A stretch of 34,841 bases of DNA from an uncultured Rhodospirillaceae bacterium (lineage in GTDB: Bacteria; Pseudomonadota; Alphaproteobacteria; MPNO01; UBA2964). The DNA lies in NCBI GenBank assembly GCA_913052165.1, contig CAJXEC010000014.1:1-34841 (forward strand), given 5' to 3'. Under the pieces are notes generated by a model. That model did no database searches. It was not told the DNA's origin and saw only the letters and a list, made by a program, of their open reading frames with translations. This document shows positions 25,222-33,810 of the stretch, one piece after another. The number at the start of each line of letters is the position of its first letter. Within the stretch, counting starts at the first letter, position 1. Made by a program: the position numbers and the translations under genes.

Positions 25222-27063
25222 CTAGGCCGCGCGTCCATTTTGTCGGGCAGACTTTGAACGCCATTCATCCTCCTCTTCAAAAAGCTCGGCAAGTTTTTCC
25301 ATCATAGTCCCTCCCAGCTGTTCCGCATCCATAATGGTAACTGCCCGCCTGTAATAGCGAGTGACGTCATGACCGATACCGATAGCAATCAACTCAGCGG
25401 GAGATCGCGTCTCTATAAAGTCTATGACTGACCGTAAATGGGTTTCTAAATAGTTGCCTGGGTTCACCGATAATGTGGAATCATCAACAGGGGCACCATC
25501 AGAGATGACCATAAGAATTTGACGTTGCTCCGCGCGAGCCATGAGACGGTTATGGGCCCAAAGAAGCGCTTCCCCATCGATATTTTCTTTTAAGAGGCCT
25601 TCCCGTAACATCAACCCAAGGCTTTTACGCGATCGACGGTATGGAGTATCAGCACTTTTATAAACGATATGGCGTAAATCGTTAAGACGGCCGGGAGACG
25701 CTGGTTTTCCACCAGCTAACCATTTCTCTCGCGATTGTCCGCCCTTCCAAGCCTTCGTCGTAAATCCAAGAATTTCGACTTTAACACCACAACGTTCAAG
25801 CGTCCGAGCTAAAATATCCGCACTCATTGCCGCAACCGAAATAGGCCTCCCACGCATTGAACCAGAGTTATCGATAAGAAGCGATACAACGGTGTCCCTA
25901 AATTCTGTCTCATGCTCCATTTTATATGAGAGCGCATGCATCGGGTTCACCACTACGCGGGCTAGTCGGCCTGCATCCAGCAAACCCTCCTCCAAATCGA
26001 ATTCCCATGAACGGGATTGTTTTGCCATTAGCCGTCGCTGCAACCGATTAGCTAGCCTTCCAATGATTCCTTGATGCACACTTAATTGTTGATCCAAATG
26101 ATGCCTAAGTCTTGTAAGCTCTTCTTCCTCGCAAAGTTCCGCTGCCTCAATTTCTTCATCAAAATCTTGTGTATAAACTTGATAGCGAGCCTTAGAGCCG
26201 TCGCCATCCGCACTCTCTCTTCGCCTTTTTTCAGAGTCCGGTTGATCCGAGTCATCCTCACCAGCCATCTGGTCGTCCTCGACCTGCTCAGAACCCTCTT
26301 CTTCTTCCTCAGCACTTTCATCGCCTTCAGCGCTTTCTGCAGTATCCTCCGACTCGCTCTCGTCATCTGAGTCGTCATTCTCGTCTTCTTCAGGAGCCTC
26401 CTCGCTAATCTCCTCGTCACCTTCCTCCTCTTCATCAAGATCATATAGATCTAGGTGAACCAAAACTTTATCGAGTGCTCTCGCAAATTTTTCTTGATCG
26501 CCAATACTCGAGCGAAGATCCACAAAATCGTCGCCAATTCTACTATCAAGCCAATTCCGCCAGTAACCTAGTGCATTTTGAGCCGAAGCCGGCAGTTCTT
26601 CGCCCATTAATCTCTCACGAGTAAGTAAAGCGACCGCATCCGACAATCCGATATCTTCCCGGTCTCCGACCCTCGAATAGCCTGCTTGCTGACATTTTTC
26701 TTGAAATGACGCTCGAAGATTTTCCGCGCAGCCTTTAAACTCTTCGGATCCAAGGGCCTCTACGCGAACCTGTTCAAACGCGTCAAAAACGGCACGAGCC
26801 TCTTGCCCAGAGGGCGCAAACTTTCTGTGCACCTTATCATCATGAAATCGCAATCTGAGAGCCATTCCGTCAGCCTCCCCGCGAAGCTGTGCGACATCGT
26901 CCATAGACATTTTTCTCGGCGGTGTGGGCAGTCTAGCCGTATTACCAACCATCCGTGCCTCTGATCCGAATGTTACTTGGATTTCCTCGTTCTCAGCGAT
27001 CGCCCGCATAGCTGCCGCTGTTACCCGCCGGAATTCCTCAACTGGACTTTCATCCGAAGCCAT
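25222..27063 (-). CDS. cobT: Aerobic cobaltochelatase subunit CobT
   Basis: CobT is the MIDAS-bearing partner of CobS in the CobN-CobS-CobT complex that inserts cobalt into hydrogenobyrinic acid a,c-diamide in aerobic cobalamin synthesis. The 613-residue protein has an N-terminal helical domain, a very acidic linker at about 208-278 made largely of Asp, Glu and Ser, and a C-terminal von Willebrand A domain with the MIDAS motif DNSGSM at 398-403 and a later SDGAPVDD. It starts 48 bases after cobS in the same direction. A GGAGG lies about 12 bases upstream of the ATG. CobN is not in the window. Confidence 0.95.
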   Translation of the reverse strand: MASDESPVEEFRRVTAAAMRAIAENEEIQVTFGSEARMVGNTARLPTPPRKMSMDDVAQLRGEADGMALRLRFHDDKVHRKFAPSGQEARAVFDAFEQVRVEALGSEEFKGCAENLRASFQEKCQQAGYSRVGDREDIGLSDAVALLTRERLMGEELPASAQNALGYWRNWLDSRIGDDFVDLRSSIGDQEKFARALDKVLVHLDLYDLDEEEEGDEEISEEAPEEDENDDSDDESESEDTAESAEGDESAEEEEEGSEQVEDDQMAGEDDSDQPDSEKRRRESADGDGSKARYQVYTQDFDEEIEAAELCEEEELTRLRHHLDQQLSVHQGIIGRLANRLQRRLMAKQSRSWEFDLEEGLLDAGRLARVVVNPMHALSYKMEHETEFRDTVVSLLIDNSGSMRGRPISVAAMSADILARTLERCGVKVEILGFTTKAWKGGQSREKWLAGGKPASPGRLNDLRHIVYKSADTPYRRSRKSLGLMLREGLLKENIDGEALLWAHNRLMARAEQRQILMVISDGAPVDDSTLSVNPGNYLETHLRSVIDFIETRSPAELIAIGIGHDVTRYYRRAVTIMDAEQLGGTMMEKLAELFEEEDEWRSKSARQNGRAA

Positions 27064-27110
27064 ATGCTACGAAAGCCTCCCTAATCCCTGCTCTACTACC
27101 AAGCAAAACC

Positions 27111-28109
27111 TCAATTAGTTTCTGCTGAAACGGTCTGATATTCTGGCAATTCCTCTCCAAAACAGCGCTGATAATATTCAGCAACTGTTGTGCGTTCTAA
27201 TTCGTCACATTTATTTATAAAAGTCATCCGATAGGCTACGCCGACATTGTTAAATATGTTGGCGTTTTCAGCCCAAGTGATCACGGTCCTTGGCGACATG
27301 ACAGTTGAGATATCACCAGCCATAAATCCGGCACGGGACAAATCTGCAACTCGCACCATGCTCCCAATCGTCTTCCGTCCCTCTTCATTGTCAAAGTGCG
27401 GTGCTTTCGCCAAAACGATACCGCATTCAATATCGTGCGGAAGGTAGTTAAGCGTCGTAACAAGATTCCAACGATCCATTTGTGCCTGGTTAATCTGCTG
27501 AGTCCCGTGATAAAGCCCAGTCGTATCACCGAGGCCCACCGTGTTAGCGGTAGAAAACAAACGAAATCCCTTGTGGGTATGGATCACTCGATTTTGATCT
27601 AAAAGAGTCATTTTGCCGTCTGACTCGAGTATTCTTTGAATAACAAACATAACGTCCGGGCGTCCAGCATCGTACTCGTCAAAAACCAAAGCAACCGGAT
27701 GTTGAATAGCCCAGGGCAGGATACCCTCCCTAAATTCTGTAATCTGTTTCCCATCTTTTAGGACTATGGCGTCTTTACCAATAAGGTCGATGCGGCTGAT
27801 ATGGCTGTCCAAATTAACCCGAATGCAAGGCCAATTTAAGCGTGAGGCGACTTGCTCGATGTGCGTCGACTTCCCTGTTCCATGGTAACCTTGCACCATG
27901 AGGCGCCGATTGTGGGAAAAAGCTGCTAATATCGCCAGGGTCGTGTCATGATCAAAGCAATATGCATCATCCTGTTCAGGGACATACTCGGTCCTCTTGG
28001 TGAAAGCGGGGACCTTCATGTCCACATCAAGGCCAAATGTTTCTCGAACATCTACTTCGGTATCGGGAAGGTCAATTCCCATGGTGTTTATGCCGTCAGA
28101 ACCAGACAA
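27111..28109 (-). CDS. cobS: Aerobic cobaltochelatase subunit CobS (AAA+ ATPase)
   Basis: CobS is the ATPase that powers cobalt insertion with CobT and CobN. The 332-residue protein has a short N-terminal [15 protein letters not shown] region typical of CobS, Walker [10 protein letters not shown] at 74-82, Walker [10 protein letters not shown] at 139-147, and a sensor segment [12 protein letters not shown] keep the TTG start at 28109 because AAGGAG lies 8 bases upstream; an ATG at 28082 is the alternative. Many relatives have a J-domain gene before cobS; here there is only a short gap and then the exporter gene. Confidence 0.95.
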   Translation of the reverse strand: MSGSDGINTMGIDLPDTEVDVRETFGLDVDMKVPAFTKRTEYVPEQDDAYCFDHDTTLAILAAFSHNRRLMVQGYHGTGKSTHIEQVASRLNWPCIRVNLDSHISRIDLIGKDAIVLKDGKQITEFREGILPWAIQHPVALVFDEYDAGRPDVMFVIQRILESDGKMTLLDQNRVIHTHKGFRLFSTANTVGLGDTTGLYHGTQQINQAQMDRWNLVTTLNYLPHDIECGIVLAKAPHFDNEEGRKTIGSMVRVADLSRAGFMAGDISTVMSPRTVITWAENANIFNNVGVAYRMTFINKCDELERTTVAEYYQRCFGEELPEYQTVSAETN

Positions 28110-28141
28110 GGCTCAAGCTCCTTTTTAAAAAGTTATTTAGG

Positions 28142-28264
28142 CTAACCCCTTACTACGGCACGAAAGTAATTCGATATCGCGTGGAACGAATAATCCAAAT
28201 CAGATATATCGGACAGGGCCACTTTCTCTCGGGGCCGAAGTATAGTCTTGCTAAATCCCTCCAT
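28142..28264 (-). CDS. Possible 40-residue protein between the exporter and cobS
   Basis: An ATG at 28264 opens a 40-codon frame that ends 32 bases before cobS. Its sequence (MEGFSKTILRPREKVALSD at the start, ending in FRAVVRG) is not obviously low complexity, but the ribosome binding site is weak. In-frame GTG codons extend it further upstream. It may be chance; I see no homologue. Confidence 0.2.
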   Translation of the reverse strand: MEGFSKTILRPREKVALSDISDLDYSFHAISNYFRAVVRG

Positions 28265-28295
28265 CAAGGCCACGTTATAGGCCACGAAACCAGTT

Positions 28296-29036
28296 TTAAG
28301 TTATAATCCTCCAGATAAGCCTGATTTCGATCACAACCAAAAGTCCGACAATAAGAATATTGAATGCTTTGTCGTTAAAAAAACGAGAAAGCCAGACGGC
28401 AAGTGGTAGGAAGATAGCAATCGGGATACATGCAAGCATGCTTTCAAACGCCCTCTCCAAATCTATCAATCCGAGCCATATGAAAGAAACAAGCTGTGTG
28501 AGGGCAAAAATTTGAAAAAGCACGGATACGACGAAGACGTACTGAGGCTGCTTTAAATTCAGAGAGTGCACATAAGGTGCCAGCACAGGGCCCGCAGTCC
28601 CGATTGCCCCTTGTATTACACCAGCAGTTCCAACCACGAATAAAGGCATGTGTTTGGTAACCGGGCCCGCAGAGGTAAGTTTAAGTCTAAAAATTAGCGT
28701 AAATAAATAGCCCCCTAACCAGATTGCCATCACCAGTAATAAATACCAGCCGGGGACGCTAGATAAAATCAAAGCGCCGGCAATCACTCCTAAAACACCG
28801 GTAGCACAAACCAGCGCGAGTTTCGGGATCTGGACAGCACTCGCACGGTAAGTCCAGAGAAGCCAAATATTTATAAGAACTCCAGGAATAACCATAATTG
28901 CCACCGCTCGATCAACATCCATAAAGCTAGCCATTACGGGGATAGCTGTCAGAGGAAGGCCAAGCCCAGAAATCCCCTTGACAAGCGATCCTGCCGCCAG
29001 TGCCACAAAAATGATTATTAGAGACTCAGTGGTCAT
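28296..29036 (-). CDS. TauE/SafE-family membrane exporter
   Basis: The 246-residue protein has about seven to eight transmembrane helices and the duplicated family pattern: GSLVKGISGLGLPLTAIPVM near the N-terminus and GVIQGAIGTAGPVLAPYV after the middle. The family includes sulfite/sulfoacetate and other small-anion exporters; the substrate here is not known. AGGA lies 4-5 bases before the ATG. It is on the same strand as cobS but 187 bases upstream, so it may be a separate unit. The neighbouring divergent gene is a UbiD-family decarboxylase. Confidence 0.88.
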   Translation of the reverse strand: MTTESLIIIFVALAAGSLVKGISGLGLPLTAIPVMASFMDVDRAVAIMVIPGVLINIWLLWTYRASAVQIPKLALVCATGVLGVIAGALILSSVPGWYLLLVMAIWLGGYLFTLIFRLKLTSAGPVTKHMPLFVVGTAGVIQGAIGTAGPVLAPYVHSLNLKQPQYVFVVSVLFQIFALTQLVSFIWLGLIDLERAFESMLACIPIAIFLPLAVWLSRFFNDKAFNILIVGLLVVIEIRLIWRIIT

Positions 29037-29415
29037 AAAATCCTACTCAAATACCAGCCTTGAGAATGACAGACTCTTAGCAATTTCCCAAGCTTTTGGC
29101 AGGGATTATTGGTTTAATCATCTCCGATAAAAAAAGTAGCCCTCACCACCAAGCTGAAACTATTTTACTTAGCGGCAACATATTTATGGATTTGCTTGAG
29201 GAAAAAAATTAATAGCCTGCAAGAAACATACGGTTTTGAAAAGCCAGTTTTAAGATAACTCTCCAAAAAATCATTTTTCCTATTTCCACTGGGCAAAGAA
29301 ATACTTAATCAAGCTAAAAATTTGCAATGATCTGAGCGAGAAATATTGCCTAATTCCTGTGGCTTAGACATTATCGCAGCCTGTTCGAATTAGCTGTGTA
29401 AGAAATGGGCCGAAT
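29037..29415. other. Divergent intergenic region between the TauE-like and UbiD-like genes
   Basis: The 379 bases are AT-rich and should hold the promoters of both flanking genes. I found no close match to a consensus promoter, no strong hairpin and no ORF longer than about 20 codons with a ribosome binding site. Confidence 0.4.
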
Positions 29416-30933
29416 ATGAGTAACAATAAATCCAATAGTCAGAATGAACCAATTCAAGATTTAAGGCAGTGGCTGGAAGCGGTCGAGAATGTTGGTGAAC
29501 TCGTAACGGTAAAAGAGCCCGTTAGCCGTGATCAGGAAATGAGTGCTATCGGCTATTTATTAGCCAAGCAGCAACCGTCTCCAACTGTGATGTTCCAGAA
29601 AGTCGAAAACTTTGATGACGGGGGCATCGGCGCTAAACTACTTTGGAATCTTGCTGGTCCAAGCCTTAAAAGAATTGCAATCACCGTGGGGGAAGACCCA
29701 GAGATTTCAACCATTGACCTGATAAAGAGAGTGAAATCGAAACTGCTCGAGCGAATTCCGCCGCAAGAGGTCAGTTCAACTGATGCACCTGTTTACCAAA
29801 ATACTCTACTTGGGGAGGATATTGATTTAGATAAATTACCAATCCCGATGCACTGGCCATTGGATGGAGGCCGCTACCCAGGCACTGCTGATTGTGTAAT
29901 CACAAGGGATCCAGAAACCGGTTACTTTAACGTAGGAACGTATCGGATGATGCAGCAGGGAAAAAGGGAGTCTGGCCTTTATCTCTCCCCAGGTAAAGAT
30001 GCGCGCCTTCACATTGAACGTGCTTGGGAGCGTGGTCAGCCTATTGAAGTTGCAGCTGCCTGGGGAGTTGATCCAATATTTATGTTAGTTGGCTCTCAAG
30101 GGTTCGCAAAAAACGTATCAGAATATGAATTTATAGGAGGCATCCGTGGACAGGCAGTAACTGTTGTCAAAGGAAAAACCACAGATCTTCTGATACCTGC
30201 CAATGCAGAACTTGTAATTGAGGGGGTGCTCAAACCAGGAGCTATGAAGGCAGAGGGCCCATTTGGCGAGTTTACAGGGTATTACGGTCGCCCCGAAGGA
30301 GAGGCACCATTGATTGAAATCACGGCCCTGCACCATCGCGACCAACCAATTATGACCAACGCCTTGATGGCGGATTATCCTTCTTGCGAACAATCCGGTT
30401 TCTTTGCAATTGTGCGCTCGGCTCGTGTTTGGAACGACTTTGACAAGCTGGGTATTGCGGGAATTAAAAGCGTTTACTGTCACCCCGCGGCGGCTGGAGG
30501 TTGGGGTATGACTTGCGTCAGTATCGAACAAAGATATGCAGGTCATGCAGCACAAGTACTCGCTTTAGCTGCGCAAGTACCGGGGGGTGCGTACTATACG
30601 AAGTGGATTATTGTTGTCGACGAAGATATTGACCCGTGTGACATGGACCAAGTCATTTGGGCGATGTCTACAAGAAGTAATCCTTCAGATGACGTCGAGC
30701 TGTTAAAAAACACTTGGTCAACGCAACTAGATCCTGCGCAATACCCTGCAGAAAAAAGGCCATATGGTTCAAAGTGCTTGATAAATGCCTGCAAGGACCA
30801 TCGTCACATAAAAGAATATTCAAAGCGAACGATGCTCTCGCAAAATGTCTACAACAAGGTCGTGTCGGATTGGGATCGTCTCGGTCTTCCTGGAAAGCCC
30901 CCCACAATCCATTACTTTGAAGAGGACAGGTAA
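29416..30933 (+). CDS. UbiD-family prenylated-FMN-dependent decarboxylase
   Basis: UbiD enzymes decarboxylate (or carboxylate) aromatic and alpha,beta-unsaturated acids with prenyl-FMN supplied by UbiX. The 505-residue protein has the family Arg-Glu-Glu catalytic set: R177 in NVGTYRMM, and E280 and E285 in EGPFGEFTGYY. Other family segments are YPGTADCVITRDPETGYFNVG and the later RYAGHAAQVLALAAQVPGGAYYTKWIIVVDEDIDP. It could be the ubiquinone enzyme or a paralogue with another acid as substrate; no ubiX or aromatic pathway gene lies nearby, so I leave the symbol empty. The ATG at 29416 has a poor ribosome binding site. Confidence 0.93.
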   Translation: MSNNKSNSQNEPIQDLRQWLEAVENVGELVTVKEPVSRDQEMSAIGYLLAKQQPSPTVMFQKVENFDDGGIGAKLLWNLAGPSLKRIAITVGEDPEISTIDLIKRVKSKLLERIPPQEVSSTDAPVYQNTLLGEDIDLDKLPIPMHWPLDGGRYPGTADCVITRDPETGYFNVGTYRMMQQGKRESGLYLSPGKDARLHIERAWERGQPIEVAAAWGVDPIFMLVGSQGFAKNVSEYEFIGGIRGQAVTVVKGKTTDLLIPANAELVIEGVLKPGAMKAEGPFGEFTGYYGRPEGEAPLIEITALHHRDQPIMTNALMADYPSCEQSGFFAIVRSARVWNDFDKLGIAGIKSVYCHPAAAGGWGMTCVSIEQRYAGHAAQVLALAAQVPGGAYYTKWIIVVDEDIDPCDMDQVIWAMSTRSNPSDDVELLKNTWSTQLDPAQYPAEKRPYGSKCLINACKDHRHIKEYSKRTMLSQNVYNKVVSDWDRLGLPGKPPTIHYFEEDR

Positions 30934-31137
30934 GGAATTAAGAGTACATTTTTGACAATGATAAAATGAACCCTCAAGGCTCAGATTTACCGGGCGGGTT
31001 ATCTTCGTAAGTAATCACGAAAGGCGATAAACTTATTTGAACTGGAATGGTGATTAGTAATTAATGCTAAACAAGACGTTTCATTGACCGTAGTACCTTT
31101 AGAACTTTTCGTTTAATACCTCCCTCAATACTACACA

Positions 31138-31164
31138 CCCCTTTTTCCTTACAGGAAAAAGGGG
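31138..31164. terminator. Perfect 12-bp hairpin between convergent genes
   Basis: CCCCTTTTTCCT (31138-31149) pairs perfectly with AGGAAAAAGGGG (31153-31164) around a 3-base loop TAC. It lies between the ubiD-like gene (+) and the small-protein operon (-), 27 bases beyond the last stop of that operon, so it could end transcription from both sides. No T-run follows on either strand, so it is not a classical intrinsic terminator. The rest of the 30934-31137 gap shows no gene. Confidence 0.55.
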
Positions 31165-31191
31165 CTGAGTCCCGTAAATGCAGTCGTCACC

Positions 31192-31299
31192 CTATCTCGC
31201 AAAGTACCAAAAAACAATTATCAAACAGGCCATCAAATCGAGCAGGATAAACAGCTGCCAGAAGAACTTTTGACCTAGTAATTTTAGTTTGGTCTGCAT
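31192..31299 (-). CDS. 35-residue single-pass membrane microprotein
   Basis: The ATG at 31299 follows the stop of the zinc-ribbon gene with no gap (TAAATG), which points to coupled translation. The product begins MQTKLKLLGQKFFWQLF and continues with one strongly hydrophobic helix (ILLDLMACLIIVFWYFA) after three N-terminal lysines, so it should sit in the inner membrane. Its stop lies 27 bases before the strong hairpin at 31138-31164. No family recognised; its size puts it below usual gene-calling cut-offs. Confidence 0.5.
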   Translation of the reverse strand: MQTKLKLLGQKFFWQLFILLDLMACLIIVFWYFAR

Positions 31300-31512
31300 T
31301 TAATGAGCCATCATCTCCATTTCTCCATCAACGAGGGGATAGATCTGTTTCTGTCCTTTTTCTCCGCACTCGCCGCATTTAAACCCCATTTCAGAATAAC
31401 TAATATCTGGCAGGCCCTGTTGTAACCAATCATTTGGATCCACTTCTTCCAATCGATCGCAGGTTTCGCAGTACAAAGCTATACCAAACTCGTGTTCAGC
31501 TAACTCACTCAT
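31300..31512 (-). CDS. Small double-CxxC protein, zinc-ribbon-like
   Basis: The 70-residue product contains two CxxC pairs, YCETCD and KCGECG, separated by about 30 residues, as in small zinc ribbons. The rest is acidic and ends in a Met-rich MEMMAH tail. I place the start at ATG 31512 by the protein pattern (MSELAEHEFGIALYCETCD); ATGs at 31545 and 31569 in the same frame would make it overlap the upstream gene. No start has a good ribosome binding site, so coupling to the upstream gene is likely. Function unknown; it may be an adaptor or metal-binding regulator. Confidence 0.6.
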   Translation of the reverse strand: MSELAEHEFGIALYCETCDRLEEVDPNDWLQQGLPDISYSEMGFKCGECGEKGQKQIYPLVDGEMEMMAH

Positions 31513-31537
31513 TTTATTTACAATAATTGATTCTCTC

Positions 31538-31822
31538 TCAACCATCGGGTAAAATAATTTCATCTTCATCAGTCTTATGGTCCCACTCCGGATAAATTTG
31601 GGGCACGCTCGCTCCTCTTTTCTGCCTTAAAGCTGCCTCGATTTTATCAAGCAACGCATAGTTTTCTTTGATCCTCATCCCCCTCCGTATCGCGTTCAAA
31701 ACTTTTACCCTACTCTGAAGCAATTCTTTTTCAGTCACGTGGATCATTACATTCAGCACTATTAGTTCGTTATTCCGGACCGCTAAACCAAAAGTTTTTC
31801 CTGCAAATCCATTTTCGTGCAA
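31538..31822 (-). CDS. Small helical charged protein, first gene of a microprotein operon
   Basis: A TTG at 31822, with GGGAAG about 5 bases upstream, gives 94 residues; ATG 31747 would give 69 (MIHVTEKELLQSRVKVLNA). The core is amphipathic helix rich in Lys, Arg and Glu (RRGMRIKENYALLDKIEAALRQKR), followed by an acidic tail (DHKTDEDEIILPDG). I recognise no family. It is followed on the same strand by the double-CxxC protein and the 35-residue membrane protein. Confidence 0.45.
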   Translation of the reverse strand: MHENGFAGKTFGLAVRNNELIVLNVMIHVTEKELLQSRVKVLNAIRRGMRIKENYALLDKIEAALRQKRGASVPQIYPEWDHKTDEDEIILPDG

Positions 31823-31969
31823 TGTCGCTTCCCGACTTTGTACTGGTAATACGTCAATGTGAGAAAATTAGATTGTACTGTGCTAAGTTAGAATTGCCTC
31901 ATAATTCGAAAATTTCTAATTTATCAATTGGAAAGCTCTCATTTGCTGCAACAACGCATCTTGAGTTGA

Positions 31970-32021
31970 GTTTACCTGTCGCGTAAACACTCAGTTACTT
32001 GTTTAAACAGTTGTCTCTGAG
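31970..32021 (+). promoter_or_regulatory. Dyad-symmetric elements upstream of the renalase-like gene
   Basis: Two symmetric sites lie 80-130 bases upstream of the next start: GTTTAC-7-GTAAAC (31970-31988), and TGTTTAAACA (32000-32009) framed by CTCAG at 31990-31994 and CTGAG at 32017-32021. They look like regulator operators in the divergent gap between the small-protein operon and the FAD gene. Function inferred only from symmetry and location. Confidence 0.35.
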
Positions 32022-32100
32022 TCAATTTATTTTACGAGATCTCCAAAGTGATTTTCAAGATATTTAGAATAATCAATTACAGTCTAGGACGCGTTGAAAG

Positions 32101-33069
32101 ATGGATATTGGGAGAAAAATAGCAGTCATCGGAGCGGGCTTGTGTGGTCTCAAGTGCGCGCATGACCTCGGCAGCCGAGGTGCATCAGTTACTGTTTTTG
32201 AAAAAAGCAGAGGAATTGGCGGGCGACTTGCCAATCGTCGAGCTAGGACCGATCTCACCTTTGATCATGGGGCCCAGTATGTAACGGCAAAGAATAAAGC
32301 GTTCACCAACTATCTTGATTTAGCAATCGAAAATAGTTTCGCGGCAAATTGGGAGTTTTGCGATTCTGGAGATCTGGATTCTAAAAAAACGAGGGTTGTG
32401 GGTATTTCAGGAATGAGTGATCTCGCTCGGCCATTAGCACAGGGACTAAAAATTTATTTTGAAACAGAAATTAAAAATATCAAAAAAAGAGGTCAGAAAT
32501 GGCTACTCACTCCGAGTATTACGGATGCTGAAAAAGAATTTGATCTTGTTGTACTAGCTATCCCGGCTCCCCAAGCAAAACTGATTCTCTCGGAGAATGA
32601 AGACATTAGGTCAGAACTTGAAAATGTAAAAATTCTCCCTTGCCTTGCAGCAATGCTGACTTTTGCTGAGAAAGTTGAAACGCCCTATGACACTTTATCC
32701 TCCAGAACAGATCTTTTGGCATGGGCGGCACGGAACTCTTCCAAACCTGACCGCAATCCGGATTTAGAGAGTTGGGTATTGCACGGAAATCCTCTGTGGA
32801 GTGGGAGCTGGCTTGAGGCAGATCGCGAAACCATCGCTGAGAGGTTGATGCAAGCTTTTGCCTCAAAAATAGCAAAACCGTTGCCACAGGTATTATACAT
32901 CGTAGGCCACAAATGGCGCTACGCCCTTACGGACAAAACACTCGGAAAAGAGTATCTTGTATCCAAGGATAATACTCTTTTCTTAGGAGGGGATTGGTGT
33001 ATCGGGGCCAGAGCCGAGTGCGCATTCGAATCTGGAACAGCGATCGCAAAACATATCACAAGCTTTTGA
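32101..33069 (+). CDS. Renalase-like FAD-dependent oxidoreductase
   Basis: The 322-residue protein has an N-terminal Rossmann FAD-binding motif (AVIGAGLCGLKCA, with Gly at 11, 13 and 16), then EKSRGIGGRLANRR and FDHGAQYVTA. The C-terminal FAD site is GGDWCIGARAECAFESGTAIA. This pattern matches the COG3380-type, renalase-like amine oxidase family, whose bacterial members are often proposed to act on oxidised or isomeric nicotinamide nucleotides. The substrate here is not determined. ATG 32101 follows a GAAAG. The gene stands alone on the plus strand, with several very small ORFs after it. Confidence 0.85.
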   Translation: MDIGRKIAVIGAGLCGLKCAHDLGSRGASVTVFEKSRGIGGRLANRRARTDLTFDHGAQYVTAKNKAFTNYLDLAIENSFAANWEFCDSGDLDSKKTRVVGISGMSDLARPLAQGLKIYFETEIKNIKKRGQKWLLTPSITDAEKEFDLVVLAIPAPQAKLILSENEDIRSELENVKILPCLAAMLTFAEKVETPYDTLSSRTDLLAWAARNSSKPDRNPDLESWVLHGNPLWSGSWLEADRETIAERLMQAFASKIAKPLPQVLYIVGHKWRYALTDKTLGKEYLVSKDNTLFLGGDWCIGARAECAFESGTAIAKHITSF

Positions 33070-33208
33070 AGCTTAGCCTTGGCCGCAGAGTGCTAAAAGA
33101 TCAATCAAAGTTAGAGCTCCAACCACTCACCAAGTACAGAATTACTAGCGCTGATGTAAACCAAAAGTTTTTGCGTTGCGTAAACAGTATAAATTTAGGA
33201 GTTATGTT

Positions 33209-33355
33209 ATGGATAATGTGGTCAAGGAGGGGCATGATAAGCAGGCAACCGAGTCTGGTTCAAATACCTGTGAACAAATGGGGCGAATAAAAATGCTCTC
33301 AATCCTCTCCCAGAAAAGCAAATATAATTTTCAAGTTTTAATGCACCTTATTTAG
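33209..33355 (+). CDS. Possible 48-residue protein
   Basis: ATG 33209 has AGGAG exactly 7 bases upstream (33197-33201), one of the better ribosome binding sites nearby. The product (MDNVVKEGHDKQATESGSNT at the start) is hydrophilic at first and ends in an amphipathic KYNFQVLMHLI tail. No family recognised. An overlapping frame from 33204 is less well placed. Confidence 0.35.
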   Translation: MDNVVKEGHDKQATESGSNTCEQMGRIKMLSILSQKSKYNFQVLMHLI

Positions 33356-33373
33356 ACGGGAAGGTCTAGTTTC

Positions 33374-33535
33374 ATGTCAAAAATGAGAATTTTAAATGAA
33401 ATATCGCTTGCAACAAATTTGTGTTTGGAATTGTGTGCGAGATATTACGGAGCAGGAAAGTGGCTCGGACCGACTGAGGCATGTGAAACAGAAAGTCGAG
33501 CCCGGCTGGTGAGTGCCCTAAGAACCAGCAGTTAA
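33374..33535 (+). CDS. Possible 53-residue protein
   Basis: Begins 18 bases after the preceding small ORF, with AAGG about 9 bases upstream of the ATG. The product has three cysteines and a mixed composition that looks protein-like (MSKMRILNEISLATNLCLEL, then CARYYGAGKWLGPTEA). No family recognised. Confidence 0.35.
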   Translation: MSKMRILNEISLATNLCLELCARYYGAGKWLGPTEACETESRARLVSALRTSS

Positions 33536-33559
33536 CTCCAATTTTGGTAATTAGACGAA

Positions 33560-33649
33560 ATGGATAAAAATAGCAGAGGCATCTTAGGACTTAAAATCAC
33601 CTTTTTGGTAAGCGGGGTGTTTTGCGCATTTGTTTTAATTACACACTAA
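33560..33649 (+). CDS. Possible 29-residue single-pass membrane microprotein
   Basis: Begins 24 bases after the preceding small ORF. The product is MDKNSRG followed by one hydrophobic helix (ILGLKITFLVSGVFCAFVLI) and a short TH end, the usual form of a bacterial membrane microprotein. The ribosome binding site is weak. The remaining bases to 33810 show no further gene. Confidence 0.3.
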   Translation: MDKNSRGILGLKITFLVSGVFCAFVLITH

Positions 33650-33810
33650 CTGGCTGTTGATTTACAGGGCAGCAACCCTACGCCGTTTGGGTAGGCATCA
33701 TGTGTATCAATCCAGACAGGATTCCGTAGAAACAAATTAAAGACTTCCTGTGCAGAAATACATAAGAAACTAATTAGGTGTGGCTTTGCTCGTTGTGAGT
33801 CGGCCCCTGG

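Noticed and set aside
26082-26444. 120-residue Arg/Lys/Thr-rich minus-strand frame inside cobT
   Set aside because: It is the shifted-frame shadow of the acidic CobT linker, whose GA-rich codons give basic residues in another frame.
31138-31164. Classical rho-independent terminator
   Set aside because: The stem is perfect but neither strand has a following T-run; kept only as a terminator-like hairpin with moderate confidence.
33250-33280. GGTTCAAATACC resembling a tRNA T-arm
   Set aside because: No matching acceptor, D or anticodon arms could be built around it; it lies inside a possible small ORF.
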